Of a stretch of DNA of 64,000 nt, positions 53,678 through 62,401 are shown in pieces. Made by a program: the position numbers and the translations under genes. Location: positions 22,447 through 86,446 of the forward strand of contig DVIA01000039.1 of the NCBI GenBank assembly GCA_018711655.1, written 5' to 3'. Origin of the DNA: Candidatus Pullichristensenella avicola. Its GTDB lineage: Bacteria > Bacillota > Clostridia > Christensenellales > Aristaeellaceae. Position 1 is the stretch's first letter, and each line of letters starts with the position of its first letter. The notes beneath the pieces were generated by a model. That model was not told the origin of the DNA, made no database searches, and saw nothing but the letters and a program-made list of their open reading frames with translations.

Positions 53678-54070
53678 ATGTCTGAGGTTTGCTTCCATGC
53701 CGTAGGCAGGAGAAAAAAGGCGATCGCTCGCGTTCGTCTGATTCCCGGCGAGGGAAATATTATCATCAACAAGCGTTCCATCGACGATTATTTCGGCTAT
53801 GAGACGCTCAAGACCGTCGTGCGTCAGCCGCTGGTGCTCACCGAGACCAACGGTCGCTTCGACGTCATCGTCAACTGCAAGGGCGGCGGTTTCACCGGCC
53901 AGGCCGGCGCTATCCGCCATGGCATCGCCCGCGCGTTGGTGAAGGCCAACGAGGAATACAAGCCCGCCATCAAAAAGGCCGGCTATCTTACCCGCGATCC
54001 GCGCATGAAGGAGCGCAAAAAGTACGGCCTCAAGGCCGCTCGTCGCGCGCCCCAGTTCTCCAAGCGCTAA
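53678..54070 (+). CDS. rpsI: 30S ribosomal protein S9
   Basis: 130 residues. It contains [12 protein letters not shown] near the start, [46 protein letters not shown] at the end, the C-terminal tail that reaches the P site. GGGAGGAGG precedes the ATG. Confidence 0.98.
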   Translation: MSEVCFHAVGRRKKAIARVRLIPGEGNIIINKRSIDDYFGYETLKTVVRQPLVLTETNGRFDVIVNCKGGGFTGQAGAIRHGIARALVKANEEYKPAIKKAGYLTRDPRMKERKKYGLKAARRAPQFSKR

Positions 54071-54088
54071 TTGCGACTGTACCTGCAT

Positions 54089-54119
54089 CCCCCGGAAATG
54101 CCGTATTTCCGGGGGTTTT
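54089..54119 (+). terminator. Terminator of rplM-rpsI
   Basis: CCCCCGGAAAT pairs with ATTTCCGGGGG around a five-base loop, and TTTT follows. Confidence 0.93.
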
Positions 54120-54249
54120 CGTGTTTTTGGAACGTCTGAAAATGGGTGGATTTTTCGCGGTAATATACAAGCAATGTACAAAAAATGAGGCTTGTATCGA
54201 AAATGCCTTGAGCCATTGGAGCGCCAACTTTAAAGGTTCCCGCTATCCC

Positions 54250-54340
54250 CGAAAGCCCTGCGCTTTCGAGGACTTGTGGATGCGCGGGGGCGCGATGGGG
54301 GAGAAGCGGCACGAAAGCCCTGCGCTTTCGAGGACTTGTG
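54250..54340. repeat. CRISPR-like pair of 29-base hairpin repeats, 62-bp unit
   Basis: The identical 29 bases (CGAAAGCCCTGCGCTTTCGA with a GGACTTGTG end) occur at 54250-54278 and 54312-54340, separated by a 33-base unrelated sequence. Each repeat folds into a 7-bp stem, CGAAAGC/GCTTTCG. The unit length equals that of the CRISPR arrays at 28.8-29.8 kb. Confidence 0.6.
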
Positions 54341-54744
54341 TTTTGCGGCCGCGGCGCGCCCGGAATTTCGCGCAAAGCGCCTTTTTGTGAATCTGCGCAT
54401 GCCGTCCGGCTTCGTCCGGCGAAATTCCCCGGCCCGCCGCGCATGCGCGACCTGCGGCAACGGGACGTCGCCGCGGGGAAAGCGCGCAAACGCTTCCCTT
54501 CTGCCGGGCGTCGCGCTGCCTGCCGTTGCGCGAGGCGGCGGCCTTCGGGAGCGGATATCCGGGCGACGCCGCAGACGGCCTGCCGTTGCGTGCGCCGGAC
54601 GCCTCCGGGCGCGGCGCGGATTTATGCGAATTGCCCGCCGGCCCGCCGCGCGGGCGAAAAGAAGGCGCCCGAGGGCGAAAAGCGCCGCGCCCCTGCTGGA
54701 AACGGGGCGCGAGGGGCGGTTGCGCGCATGTTGGGAATCATAAC
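54341..54744. other. GC-rich region without a gene
   Basis: About 400 bases, no credible gene. Scattered CCTGCCGTTGCG-like words occur twice (54529 and 54580). It ends at the promoter of the zinc operon. Confidence 0.5.
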
Positions 54745-54772
54745 TTGACAAAATAGGGAAAATGGCTATACT
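54745..54772 (+). promoter_or_regulatory. Promoter of the zinc-uptake operon
   Basis: TTGACA and TATACT are separated by 16 bases. Confidence 0.75.
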
Positions 54773-54788
54773 GGATATGCTGTGAAAT

Positions 54789-54803
54789 TGAATTTGAAAT
54801 TCA
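54789..54803 (+). promoter_or_regulatory. Zur/Fur-type operator candidate
   Basis: A perfect 15-base palindrome, TGAATT-TGA-AATTCA, lies just downstream of the predicted transcript start and 18 bases before the start codon. The operon encodes its own Fur-family repressor. AT-rich palindromes of this kind bind Fur/Zur proteins, but the match is by eye. Confidence 0.6.
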
Positions 54804-54820
54804 GATTGGAAGGAAATCCT

Positions 54821-55723
54821 ATGCGCAAATTTCTCGGACTGGTTTTGGCGCTGTGCCTGTCCCTGTGCGGCTGCGCCGCCGGAGAAACGGCGGAGGCAGG
54901 GCCGCGCGTGGTGGCCACGAATTTTCCCTGTTACGACCTGGCGCGGCAGGTGCTTGGCGGCGAGGAAGGGCTGACGCTGCTCATCCGCCCCGGCATGGAC
55001 GCGCACAGCTACGAACCGACGCCCGCCGACGCGCGCGCGGTGTACGAGGCGGACGTTGTTTTCTACATCGGCGGGGCAAGCGACGCCTGGGTGGAGGAAA
55101 TGCTCGCCGAGGCGGATGGCGCGTCGGCGCTGCGATTGATGGACAGCGTAGAGGCGATCGAGGAGGCGCATGAGGGCCACGGCCACGAGGATATCTCCTA
55201 CGACGAGCATATCTGGACCTCGCCGGTCAATATGCGCGCCATGTTGCAAAGCGCAACGGAGGCGCTGTGTGCCGCCGACCCGCAAAACGCAGGGGCGTAT
55301 CGCGCCAACGCCGCCGCCTACGACGCCGAACTGGCGGCCCTGGACCAGACGTTTCGCGATCTGGTCGCCAGCGCGACGCGCACAGAACTGATTTTTGCCG
55401 ATCGCTTTCCGTTTTTGTACTTCGCGCGCGAATACGGTTTGACCTATCTTTCCGCCTTTTCCGGCTGCGCGGAGGAGGCGCAACCCAGCGTGCAGGCCGT
55501 GGCCGCGCTCATTGACGCGGTGGAAAGGGACGGCGCGCCGGCGATCTACGTCATTGAGATGTCCACCCAGGACGTGGCCCGCGCCGTCGCCGAGCAGACC
55601 GGCGTTCCGATTGTGGAAATGCACTCCTGCCAGAGCGTTACTGGCGAAGAATTTGCGGCCGGGGAGAGCTACCTTTCCCTGATGACGCGCAACGTGGAGG
55701 CGCTCAGAAGGGGGCTTTTCTGA
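54821..55723 (+). CDS. znuA: Zinc ABC transporter substrate-binding lipoprotein (ZnuA-like)
   Basis: The product has 300 residues. A lipoprotein signal (LCLSLCGC) gives a lipidated Cys. Metal ligands are visible: His in GMDAHSYEPTP, a His-rich loop HEGHGHED, DEHIWTSP, and the conserved FADRFPFLYFAREYGL. This is the cluster A-I (TroA/ZnuA) fold for Zn2+ or Mn2+. The His-rich loop and the Fur-family regulator favour zinc. GGAAGGA precedes the ATG at 54821. Confidence 0.9.
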   Translation: MRKFLGLVLALCLSLCGCAAGETAEAGPRVVATNFPCYDLARQVLGGEEGLTLLIRPGMDAHSYEPTPADARAVYEADVVFYIGGASDAWVEEMLAEADGASALRLMDSVEAIEEAHEGHGHEDISYDEHIWTSPVNMRAMLQSATEALCAADPQNAGAYRANAAAYDAELAALDQTFRDLVASATRTELIFADRFPFLYFAREYGLTYLSAFSGCAEEAQPSVQAVAALIDAVERDGAPAIYVIEMSTQDVARAVAEQTGVPIVEMHSCQSVTGEEFAAGESYLSLMTRNVEALRRGLF

Positions 55724-56175
55724 TGCGCGGCGAATATCAGACCCGCCAGAAGCGGGAAATGACGCGCTTTTTGGCCGGACACGCCATGCAGTGTTTTACG
55801 CCGGAGGAACTGGCGCGGGCGATGGAGGCCGAGGGCGTGCGCGTGGGGCGGACCACGGCCTATCGCTTTTTGGAGTCCCTCTGCCGCCAGCAAACCGCGC
55901 GCCGCTATCAGGACGCGCGCGGGCTTTCGCGCTATCAGTACCACGGCGGCGACGCGGATTGCGACCGGCATTTCCACGTCGTGTGCGCGCGCTGCGGCAA
56001 TATGTTCCATGTGGACTGCGCAATGGCCGGCCAGCTTGCCGAGCATCTCTACGCCGAGCACGGCTTTCGCGTGGACGCGCGCAAAAGCGTGCTGGTGGGG
56101 ATGTGCAGGGACTGTCAGAAGGGGGGCGGCGAGCGTGGCGATGATGGAACTTCGCGATGTGACGGTGACGTTTGA
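55723..56175 (+). CDS. zur: Fur-family metalloregulator, probably Zur
   Basis: The product has 150 residues. The N-terminal winged helix (QTRQKREMTRFLAGHAMQ to GRTTAYRFLESL) is followed by a dimerisation domain with two CxxC pairs (CARCGN and CRDCQ), the structural zinc site of the family. It overlaps the znuA stop by one base (TGATG). Sitting between the transporter subunits, it is likely the zinc-responsive repressor of its own operon. Confidence 0.88.
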   Translation: MRGEYQTRQKREMTRFLAGHAMQCFTPEELARAMEAEGVRVGRTTAYRFLESLCRQQTARRYQDARGLSRYQYHGGDADCDRHFHVVCARCGNMFHVDCAMAGQLAEHLYAEHGFRVDARKSVLVGMCRDCQKGGGERGDDGTSRCDGDV

Positions 56176-56821
56176 GGGCCATGCGGCCGTGGAACATGTC
56201 AGCATGAAGATCGAGCGCGGCGAGTACACGGTGCTGCTGGGGCGCAACGGTTCGGGCAAAACCACGCTGATGCGCGCCATGCTCGGCCTGGTGCGCCCTC
56301 GCAGCGGGCAGATCCTCCTCGGCGACGGCCTGCGCCGCGACCACATTGGCTATATGCCGCAAAAGACGCAGGCGCAGCGCGATTTTCCCGCTTCGGTGGA
56401 GGAAGTGGTGCGCTCCGGCCTGATCAACCGCATGGGATTGCGCATGCGCTACAGCGCGGAGGAAAAGGCGCGCGCGCTGGAAACCATGCGCCTGCTTGGC
56501 ATTGCCGATCTGCGCAAAAGGGCCTATCCCACCCTCTCGGGCGGACAGCAGCAGCGCGTCCTTCTGGCGCGGGCGCTGTGCGCGGCCGACGGCCTGCTGA
56601 TGCTGGATGAGCCGGCTGCCGCCCTGGACCCCGAGGCCACCGAAGGGCTGTACGGCGTCATCCGCATGCTCAACCGCGAGCGCGGCATGGCGGTTGTGAT
56701 GATCTCTCACGACGTGCGGGCCGCCGTGCGCGATGCAGACCGCGTGCTTGTGCTCGATCGCGACGTGCGCTTCAACGGCACGCGCGAGGCCTACGGGCAA
56801 TGGAGGAAGGATCATGCTTGA
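56141..56821 (+). CDS. znuC: Zinc ABC transporter ATP-binding protein (ZnuC-like)
   Basis: The product has 226 residues. Walker A GRNGSGKTT, Q-loop YMPQKTQ, signature LSGGQQQR, Walker B GLLMLDEP and the switch His in ISHDVR are all present. It energises uptake through ZnuB. The gene starts inside the end of the regulator gene: ATG at 56141 (or 56144, or GTG at 56135, which has a GGGGGG sequence ahead). Confidence 0.92.
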   Translation: MMELRDVTVTFEGHAAVEHVSMKIERGEYTVLLGRNGSGKTTLMRAMLGLVRPRSGQILLGDGLRRDHIGYMPQKTQAQRDFPASVEEVVRSGLINRMGLRMRYSAEEKARALETMRLLGIADLRKRAYPTLSGGQQQRVLLARALCAADGLLMLDEPAAALDPEATEGLYGVIRMLNRERGMAVVMISHDVRAAVRDADRVLVLDRDVRFNGTREAYGQWRKDHA

Positions 56822-57635
56822 AACCATGCTTTCGTATCTGCAATATTCGTTCATGCAGCGCGCGCTGATCGTCGGCGCGCTGGTGAGTTTGTGCGCGGCG
56901 CTGTTGGGGGTCAGCCTGGTGCTCAAGCGGTATTCCATGATCGGCGACGGCCTTTCGCATGTGGGCTTCTGCGCCCTGAGCGTCGCCGCGGCTGCAAACC
57001 TCGCGCCGCTGGCGGTGGCGATTCCGGTGGTGATGGCGGCGGCGTTTGCGCTTTTGCGCATCAATGAACGCACGCGCGTCAAAGGCGACGCGGCCATCGC
57101 CATGTTTTCCACCACGGCCGTGGCCGTGGGCGTGATCGTCATTTCCATGACTGAGGGCATGGGGGAAGTCAGCGACTATATGTTTGGCAAAATGCTCTTC
57201 CTGACGGATTCGGACGTCGCCATCTCCATCGCCCTGTGCGCGGCGGTGCTGGCGATCTTCGTTTTTCTCTACCACCGCGTGTTCGCCATCACCTTTGACG
57301 AGCCGTTTGCCCGCGCCACCGGAACGCGCGTGGGCGCGCTCAACACGCTCATCGCCATGCTGACGGCGGTGACCATCGTCATCGGCATGCGCATGATGGG
57401 CACCATGCTCATCTCCAGCCTCATCATCTTCCCGCCGCTGACGGCCATGCGCGTCTTTGGCCGTTTTCGCGATGTGGCCGTCGGCGCGGGCGTTGTATCC
57501 GTAACCTGTTTTCTGATCGGCCTGCTGTTGAGCAGCTATTTCGAGCGCATGCCCGCCGGGGCCTGCGTGGTGGCGGTGAACGCCGCCGCGTTCGCGCTGT
57601 TTTCCGCCGTGGGCGCGGCGCTGCGCCGCCGCTGA
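56814..57635 (+). CDS. znuB: Zinc ABC transporter permease (ZnuB-like)
   Basis: The product has 273 residues and eight or nine hydrophobic helices. VLKRYSMIGDGLSHVGFCALS and the conserved EPFARATGTRVG and GMRMMGTMLISSLIIFPPLTAM belong to the ABC-3 family of Zn/Mn permeases. GGAGGAAGG precedes the ATG, which overlaps the znuC end. It closes the operon. Confidence 0.93.
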   Translation: MLETMLSYLQYSFMQRALIVGALVSLCAALLGVSLVLKRYSMIGDGLSHVGFCALSVAAAANLAPLAVAIPVVMAAAFALLRINERTRVKGDAAIAMFSTTAVAVGVIVISMTEGMGEVSDYMFGKMLFLTDSDVAISIALCAAVLAIFVFLYHRVFAITFDEPFARATGTRVGALNTLIAMLTAVTIVIGMRMMGTMLISSLIIFPPLTAMRVFGRFRDVAVGAGVVSVTCFLIGLLLSSYFERMPAGACVVAVNAAAFALFSAVGAALRRR

Positions 57636-57664
57636 GCAGGCTGCAAAAATTTACATCCCGCCGC

Positions 57665-57693
57665 TTGCCAGACGCGGCGGGATGTGCTATAAT
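57665..57693 (+). promoter_or_regulatory. Promoter of infC-rpmI-rplT
   Basis: TTGCCA and TATAAT are separated by 17 bases. The -35 box sits in the loop of a hairpin (CATCCCGCCGC and complement, 57654-57684) that could end the znuB transcript. Confidence 0.75.
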
Positions 57694-57699
57694 ACCTAG

Positions 57700-57847
57700 G
57701 CAAAGCAGAAGCGACCACTTCTCACCCGGCGGCGTCGCCAGCGCGGGTTCACATTCTCCGGCCATGCGCGCGGGTTTTGGAGTGGCGTTTCGCGCCGCTC
57801 ATTTTTGTTGCGTTTTTCGAGACGAGGAAAACAGGAGGTGTGTTTCC
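57700..57847 (+). promoter_or_regulatory. L20 leader region of infC
   Basis: About 150 bases of untranslated RNA lie ahead of infC. In Firmicutes the infC-rpmI-rplT operon is autoregulated by L20 through such a leader. Helical segments are visible (for example GGCGTCGCC and GCGCGC palindromes), but I could not verify the consensus fold. Confidence 0.5.
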
Positions 57848-58363
57848 ATTAACAACGATCTCATGATTAATGAGGAGATTCGCGATCGCGAGGTTCGCGT
57901 CGTCGATCAAAACGGCGCGCAACTGGGCATCATGTCCACGCATCAGGCGCTGCTTCTGGCCGAGGAACGCCAGCTTGATCTGGTGAAAATCGCTCCCCAG
58001 GCCCGTCCGCCGGTGTGCAAATTGATGGACTATGGCAAGTACCGCTTTGAGCAGTCCAAGCGCGAGCGCGAGATTCGCAAAAATCAGAAGGTCATCACCG
58101 TCAAGGAAGTGCGCCTGTCCGCCACCATTGAGGATCACGACGTGGACGTGAAATTCAAAAACGCCGTGAAATTTCTCAAGGACGGCAACAAAGTAAAGGT
58201 GACCATCCGCTTCCGCGGCCGCCAGATCACCCATTCGGAGATCGGGCGCGAGGTCATGCAGCAGTTTGCCGAGCGGATCAAGGAATACGGAAACGTAGAG
58301 CGCGCCCCGTTGATCGAAGGCCGCAACATGACCATGCTCATCGCTCCGCGCGAGCAAAACTAG
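57848..58363 (+). CDS. infC: Translation initiation factor IF-3
   Basis: 171 residues. I place the start at the ATT at 57848, because the protein begins INNDLMINEEIRDREVRVVD as in other IF-3, AGGAGGTG lies seven bases ahead, and rare ATT starts are a known autoregulatory feature of infC. The next ATG would cut off conserved residues. KLMDYGKYRFEQSKREREIRKNQ and IRFRGRQITHSEIG are typical. Confidence 0.95.
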   Translation: MNNDLMINEEIRDREVRVVDQNGAQLGIMSTHQALLLAEERQLDLVKIAPQARPPVCKLMDYGKYRFEQSKREREIRKNQKVITVKEVRLSATIEDHDVDVKFKNAVKFLKDGNKVKVTIRFRGRQITHSEIGREVMQQFAERIKEYGNVERAPLIEGRNMTMLIAPREQN

Positions 58364-58399
58364 CCCGCGCGCCCCGCAAAACGAGAGGAGGAACTTCCC

Positions 58400-58597
58400 A
58401 TGCCCAAACTCAAGACCCACAAGGGCGCGGCCAAGCGCTTCAGCCTCACCAAGACCGGCAAGGTCAAGCGCGCCCAGGCCTTCAAGCGCCATATCCTGAC
58501 CAAGAAGCCCACCAAGCGCACCCGCAACCTGCGCAAGGCGGCCTACTTGACCGGCGGCGTCAGCAAGACCATGAAAAAGCTCATTCCCTACAAGTAA
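58400..58597 (+). CDS. rpmI: 50S ribosomal protein L35
   Basis: 65 residues: [23 protein letters not shown] at the start, [16 protein letters not shown], then a short end. It lies between infC and rplT in the conserved order, with AGAGGAGG ahead of the ATG. Confidence 0.97.
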   Translation: MPKLKTHKGAAKRFSLTKTGKVKRAQAFKRHILTKKPTKRTRNLRKAAYLTGGVSKTMKKLIPYK

Positions 58598-58612
58598 GGA
58601 GGCGAAGGAACA

Positions 58613-58969
58613 ATGGCAAGAGTAAAGAGGGCCGTCAACGCCCTGAAAAAGCGTCGCAAGGTCATGCGCCTGGCCAAGGGCTATTTTGGCGCCAAGAGCA
58701 AGCAGTATCGCGCCGCGAGCGAGCAGGTGCGCCGTTCGTTGCGCTATGCATATATCGGCCGCAAGCTGAAAAAGCGCGACTTCCGCCGCCTGTGGATCGC
58801 CCGTATCAACGCGGCTGCCCGTATCAACGGCCTGAGCTATTCGCGCCTGATCAACGGCCTCAAGGTCGCCGGCGTGGACATCAACCGCAAGGTGCTTTCT
58901 GAACTGGCCATCAGCGACCCCGCCGCTTTCGCGGCGCTGGCCGAAAAAGCCAAGCAGGCCGTCAAGTAA
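58613..58969 (+). CDS. rplT: 50S ribosomal protein L20
   Basis: 118 residues: [51 protein letters not shown] and [24 protein letters not shown] are diagnostic. In this operon L20 represses translation of rpmI and rplT through the leader. GGAGGCGAAGG precedes the ATG. Confidence 0.98.
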   Translation: MARVKRAVNALKKRRKVMRLAKGYFGAKSKQYRAASEQVRRSLRYAYIGRKLKKRDFRRLWIARINAAARINGLSYSRLINGLKVAGVDINRKVLSELAISDPAAFAALAEKAKQAVK

Positions 58970-58995
58970 GCGGCAGAATTGCGAAATGAATTTTC

Positions 58996-59033
58996 CGGGA
59001 GACGCTTCCTTTGAGGCGTCTCCCGTTGCTTTT
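58996..59033 (+). terminator. Terminator of infC-rpmI-rplT
   Basis: CGGGAGACGC pairs with GCGTCTCCCG around a ten-base loop, and TTGCTTTT follows. Confidence 0.9.
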
Positions 59034-60156
59034 GAGAAGCGGCCGGAACGGGCGCAGGCGCGGTGCGGGCGAGCGCCGGGGGCACGACGGAAAAGCGCCC
59101 TTGCCTAAGGCGTCGGCGCTTTGCGGCGCGTGGCGACGTGCTAAGCGCGCCCGCAAACACGGCGGGGGTTTGGAAAAGAACCCCATTGTCCAAGAACGCT
59201 TGTGAAAACGGGCGCACACAACGGCAAGGAGCAACGCCCGCTTTGACGGCCATGCGGCGGATGCCGACGGGACCCCGCCGGGATTCTGAGGGTTTTTTCC
59301 CGCTGCAGCGGCTTTGCGCCCTGCTTGCGGGCTACAGGCGCAGACGCGAAAAGAACGCAGATGATGGCGTCTGCAGTTAACAAGCGGAACGAGAATTTGC
59401 CGGCCGCACCGGCCAATGGAAATGCGCCGTCGCGATGCCCCTTTGCCGCAGGAAGAGGCGGCGCGCCTAAACTGTACAAACGCGCGCAATGCGGGAAAGA
59501 CGTTTTCAGAGGGAGCGGAGAGGAGGCGGGCAATCGCGGGTTCCGTCCAGACAAAACATCGGAGCGAAGCGAACTTTGCTCCGATGCGGCTCCCTTACCA
59601 GAAATTGATACAATCCGGCGAAATGTCCAGGCGGGGTAAATTTAAGCGCGCTGCCGATCTTCGCAGAAAAAAGGGGAATTCAAGGGAGGGGGAAGCGAGC
59701 GCGACAGTGGGCTCCGCCGTTTCGACGGCGGTCATCTACTCTTCTGCCAAATCATAAACGCGTACTACAAGCAGCCTCTGTTCAAACGCAACGTGAACAG
59801 AGGCTGCTTTTTGTCCCTTTTGCAAAATAGAATCATTTATCCAAAGACCAATGAGCGTCTTGGACAAATTAGCGATTCATTCGATTGTTTCAAACGCTGA
59901 TATACCATCAAACGCCCCGCATCCGGCGTCGCGATATAAGCAATATGACGGATCCGTTGGAATGCAAACGAAAATACAACATTCCATGTTCAATTATACC
60001 ATCCAAGCAGAACCGTGTCAACGGGATACAGCATGTAAAATGATTGGTTGGATGGCCGGATACACCTCTTATGTGTCTATGAGCAGGATGCAGAAAGTGC
60101 AAGCGATAAGCTGTCAAAATTGCCGTCAGCAGGCGGCGCAAGCAGGAGGGCAAAGA
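59034..60156. other. Gene-free region before the integrase, with RNA-like structure
   Basis: About 1.1 kb without a convincing gene. Up to 59540 it is GC-rich and featureless. 59550-59812 contains three good hairpins: CATCGGAGC and GCTCCGATG with an 11-base loop (59557-59587), CCGCCGT-TTCG-ACGGCGG near 59715, and a final terminator. 59813-60150 is AT-rich and probably holds the integrase promoter; a longer reading of the integrase frame through it has no recognisable sequence. Confidence 0.5.
59769..59812 (+). terminator. Terminator-like hairpin of unknown transcript
   Basis: AAGCAGCCTCTGTTCA pairs with TGAACAGAGGCTGCTT around an eight-base loop, with TTT following. It has no gene directly upstream, so it could end a small RNA. 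Confidence 0.75.
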
Positions 60157-61332
60157 ATGGCAAAGCGGGGAGAGAATATCTACAAGCGAAAAGATGGGCG
60201 CTGTGAGGGACGCTATGTAATTGGAAAGAACGCAGATAACCGAACCAGATTTGGTTATGTCTACGCGGCAAGTTACGCGGAGGTCAAAGCCCGGCTGACC
60301 GAGCGAAAGGCCGCGCAGCTGCCGCGCGTAAAGGAGTGCGCCTCCCGGCGCTCGGAAGCCTTTGGGGAATGGCTTGAGCGGTGGCTCAGGCAGGATATCC
60401 AGCCGGTTGTGCGCCAATCCACCTTCAACAATTATCGCAATCTGGCGCGTCATCTGTACCACGAGATCGGAGCGATTCCGTTAGACAGGCTGAGGCTGGA
60501 AGAACTTCAGGAGATGTTAGGCCGCTTTCGGGCGTGTTGCTTGGCGCGCAGTACGCGTGCGGGCCTGCTGAGAATGCTCAAAAGCTGTTTGCGCGCAGCC
60601 GTGGAATCGGGAATGATCGCGGAGAATCCCGCCAGGAAGCTCCGGCTGGAAGCGGAGGATGCCGCTGAGCAGCGTGTGCTCACGCCCGCTGAACAGGCGC
60701 GGCTCCAGCGGACGCTGTTTGCGCAGGGCGATCTTGCCGCCATGATCGGGCTGTACATGGGGCTGCGCGTGGGAGAAGTGTGCGGCCTGCGCTGGGAGGA
60801 TATCGACTGGGAAGAGGGTACGCTGCGCGTCTGCCAGACGGTGCAGCGCTGCGCCGCAAGCGGGAAAGACGGAACCTTTCTCATGATCGGCGCGCCCAAG
60901 ACCACTTCGGCGCGGCGTATGGTTCCCGTCCCGTCTTTTTTGTTGGAACGCTTGCGCGCGCTGCCGGGCGCGGATGGCACGCGCTTTATTTTTGCCCGCA
61001 ATGGACGCGCAGCCGAACCGCGCACATTGCAGCGCAGGCTGGAAGGTTCGCTGCAGCGGGCGGGCATTCGCGGCGCGCATTTTCACACACTGCGGCATAC
61101 GTTTGCCACGCGGCTATTGGAACTTGGAGCCGACATCAAGACCATCAGCGTGCTGTTGGGGCATAGTTCGCCCAAGATCACGCTGGAACTCTATGCGCAT
61201 ACGACGCTGGAGCAGCGCAGGCGCGCCATGCGCATTCTGGAGGCCGCGGCCATCGCGGAGGCGGCTGTATGCAATAAGCCGTCAACGCCGTCACCGGGAA
61301 ACGCAAAGCCGCTGTCCGTCGGGCGCTTTTGA
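60157..61332 (+). CDS. Tyrosine site-specific integrase
   Basis: The product has 391 residues from the ATG at 60157, preceded by AGGAGGG. An N-terminal AP2-like arm-binding domain (ENIYKRKDGRCEGRYVIG) and a core-binding SAM-like domain precede the catalytic domain. Catalytic residues: Arg in GLRVGEVCGLRWEDID, HTLRHTFATRL and the final Tyr in KITLELYAHTT. It belongs to the Tn916/phage integrase group. It probably integrated the element near the tRNA-Ser genes to its right. No excisionase was recognised. Confidence 0.93.
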   Translation: MAKRGENIYKRKDGRCEGRYVIGKNADNRTRFGYVYAASYAEVKARLTERKAAQLPRVKECASRRSEAFGEWLERWLRQDIQPVVRQSTFNNYRNLARHLYHEIGAIPLDRLRLEELQEMLGRFRACCLARSTRAGLLRMLKSCLRAAVESGMIAENPARKLRLEAEDAAEQRVLTPAEQARLQRTLFAQGDLAAMIGLYMGLRVGEVCGLRWEDIDWEEGTLRVCQTVQRCAASGKDGTFLMIGAPKTTSARRMVPVPSFLLERLRALPGADGTRFIFARNGRAAEPRTLQRRLEGSLQRAGIRGAHFHTLRHTFATRLLELGADIKTISVLLGHSSPKITLELYAHTTLEQRRRAMRILEAAAIAEAAVCNKPSTPSPGNAKPLSVGRF

Positions 61333-61492
61333 GGAGCCGTCATATTGCTTATATTGCGACTGGACGCGAGCAATTATGCGGCTTCCACCCTGATTCAATC
61401 ATACCAGAAGATGCCAGACGGGGTTGCGGAAACCTACCCTTGCCTGGTTGGCGTACACTCAGGGCGATTCCGATACGAAGGGTGGCGGCAGT

Positions 61493-62323
61493 GTGAGAAC
61501 ATGTGGCGGCGGATTGTCGCCCGGAATGAGATTTGGAGCATGGCAGGTCATTGGCAAACCGCAGAAAGACGATGGCGCGTGGAAGGCTCTGTGTCAATGC
61601 GCCTGTGGCACCATCCGTTTTGTTCTGGTGAGCAATTTGCTGCGGGGGCTTTCCGGAAGCTGCGGCTGTGCCAGCCGGCGCGCAAACAGCCGAAGAGCGG
61701 AGGATTTGACCGGCCGGCGATTTGGGACGCTTGTTGTCAAGGGTCAGGCGCAGCAGAAGATCCATGATCGCAACGCGTGGATATGCCAATGTGATTGTGG
61801 GGCGATCTGCGTAGTGCCGGGTAAGGCGCTCAAAAGCGGGCACCGCAAGAGTTGCGGCGCCCCGGCACACCGTTTGGAAAGGGGGATGCTGCAACTGGCG
61901 GGAAAAAGGATCGGCAACTTAACCGTACTTGAACCGACCAACCGGCGTTCGCGAAAGGGCTCTGTCATTTGGGAATGCGTCTGCGATTGCGGTACGCAAT
62001 GCGAATATTCCGCAGACGAGCTGATTCATGGCAATATTGTCAGCTGTGGTTGCCAGAAGGCGAAAGCTCAGGCGGAGATCCCCACAAAGCTCCACTTTAT
62101 CAGTGGAACGTGCATCGAATGGCTGGAGAAGCGCAAGCACCGCTGCGACAATACCAGCGGTTTCCGCGGCGTATCGCGCACAAGGAATGGAAAATGGCGA
62201 GTGTCCATCGGCTTACAGGGCGTCTCTCACTATTTGGGCACGTTTACGGATTTTGACGAGGCCGTCAAAGCGCGGTTGAGCGGTGAAGAACGCTTCCATG
62301 GCGCGTTTCTTGAGAAATACTAA
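61493..62323 (+). CDS. Phage-type protein with three zinc modules and an AP2 domain
   Basis: The product has about 276 residues; GTG at 61493 is my preferred start, with TTG at 61424 possible. Three similar modules of about 55 residues follow one another, each with G-x-R-x-G at the start, then WxCxCxCG and a final SCGC (for example FGAWQVIG..CQCACG..SCGC, FGTLVV..CQCDCG..SCGA, IGNLTV..CVCDCG..SCGC). Each could bind a zinc ion. The C-terminal 60 residues form an AP2/ERF-like DNA-binding domain (TSGFRGVSRTRNGKWRVSI and LGTFTDFDEAVKAR). Such proteins are phage-borne and may act with homing HNH enzymes; no nuclease motif is present here. Confidence 0.78.
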   Translation: MRTCGGGLSPGMRFGAWQVIGKPQKDDGAWKALCQCACGTIRFVLVSNLLRGLSGSCGCASRRANSRRAEDLTGRRFGTLVVKGQAQQKIHDRNAWICQCDCGAICVVPGKALKSGHRKSCGAPAHRLERGMLQLAGKRIGNLTVLEPTNRRSRKGSVIWECVCDCGTQCEYSADELIHGNIVSCGCQKAKAQAEIPTKLHFISGTCIEWLEKRKHRCDNTSGFRGVSRTRNGKWRVSIGLQGVSHYLGTFTDFDEAVKARLSGEERFHGAFLEKY

Positions 62324-62401
62324 GAACGATCGCATTGTAAGCCGAGCCGTATTGGTAGCCAGCAAACCGAGCTTTTTCATGCGGATAGATGATTCTGTCG
62401 C

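Noticed and set aside
59851..60156. N-terminal extension of the integrase
   Set aside because: The region is AT-rich and the translation unrelated to integrases; AGGAGGG precedes the ATG at 60157.
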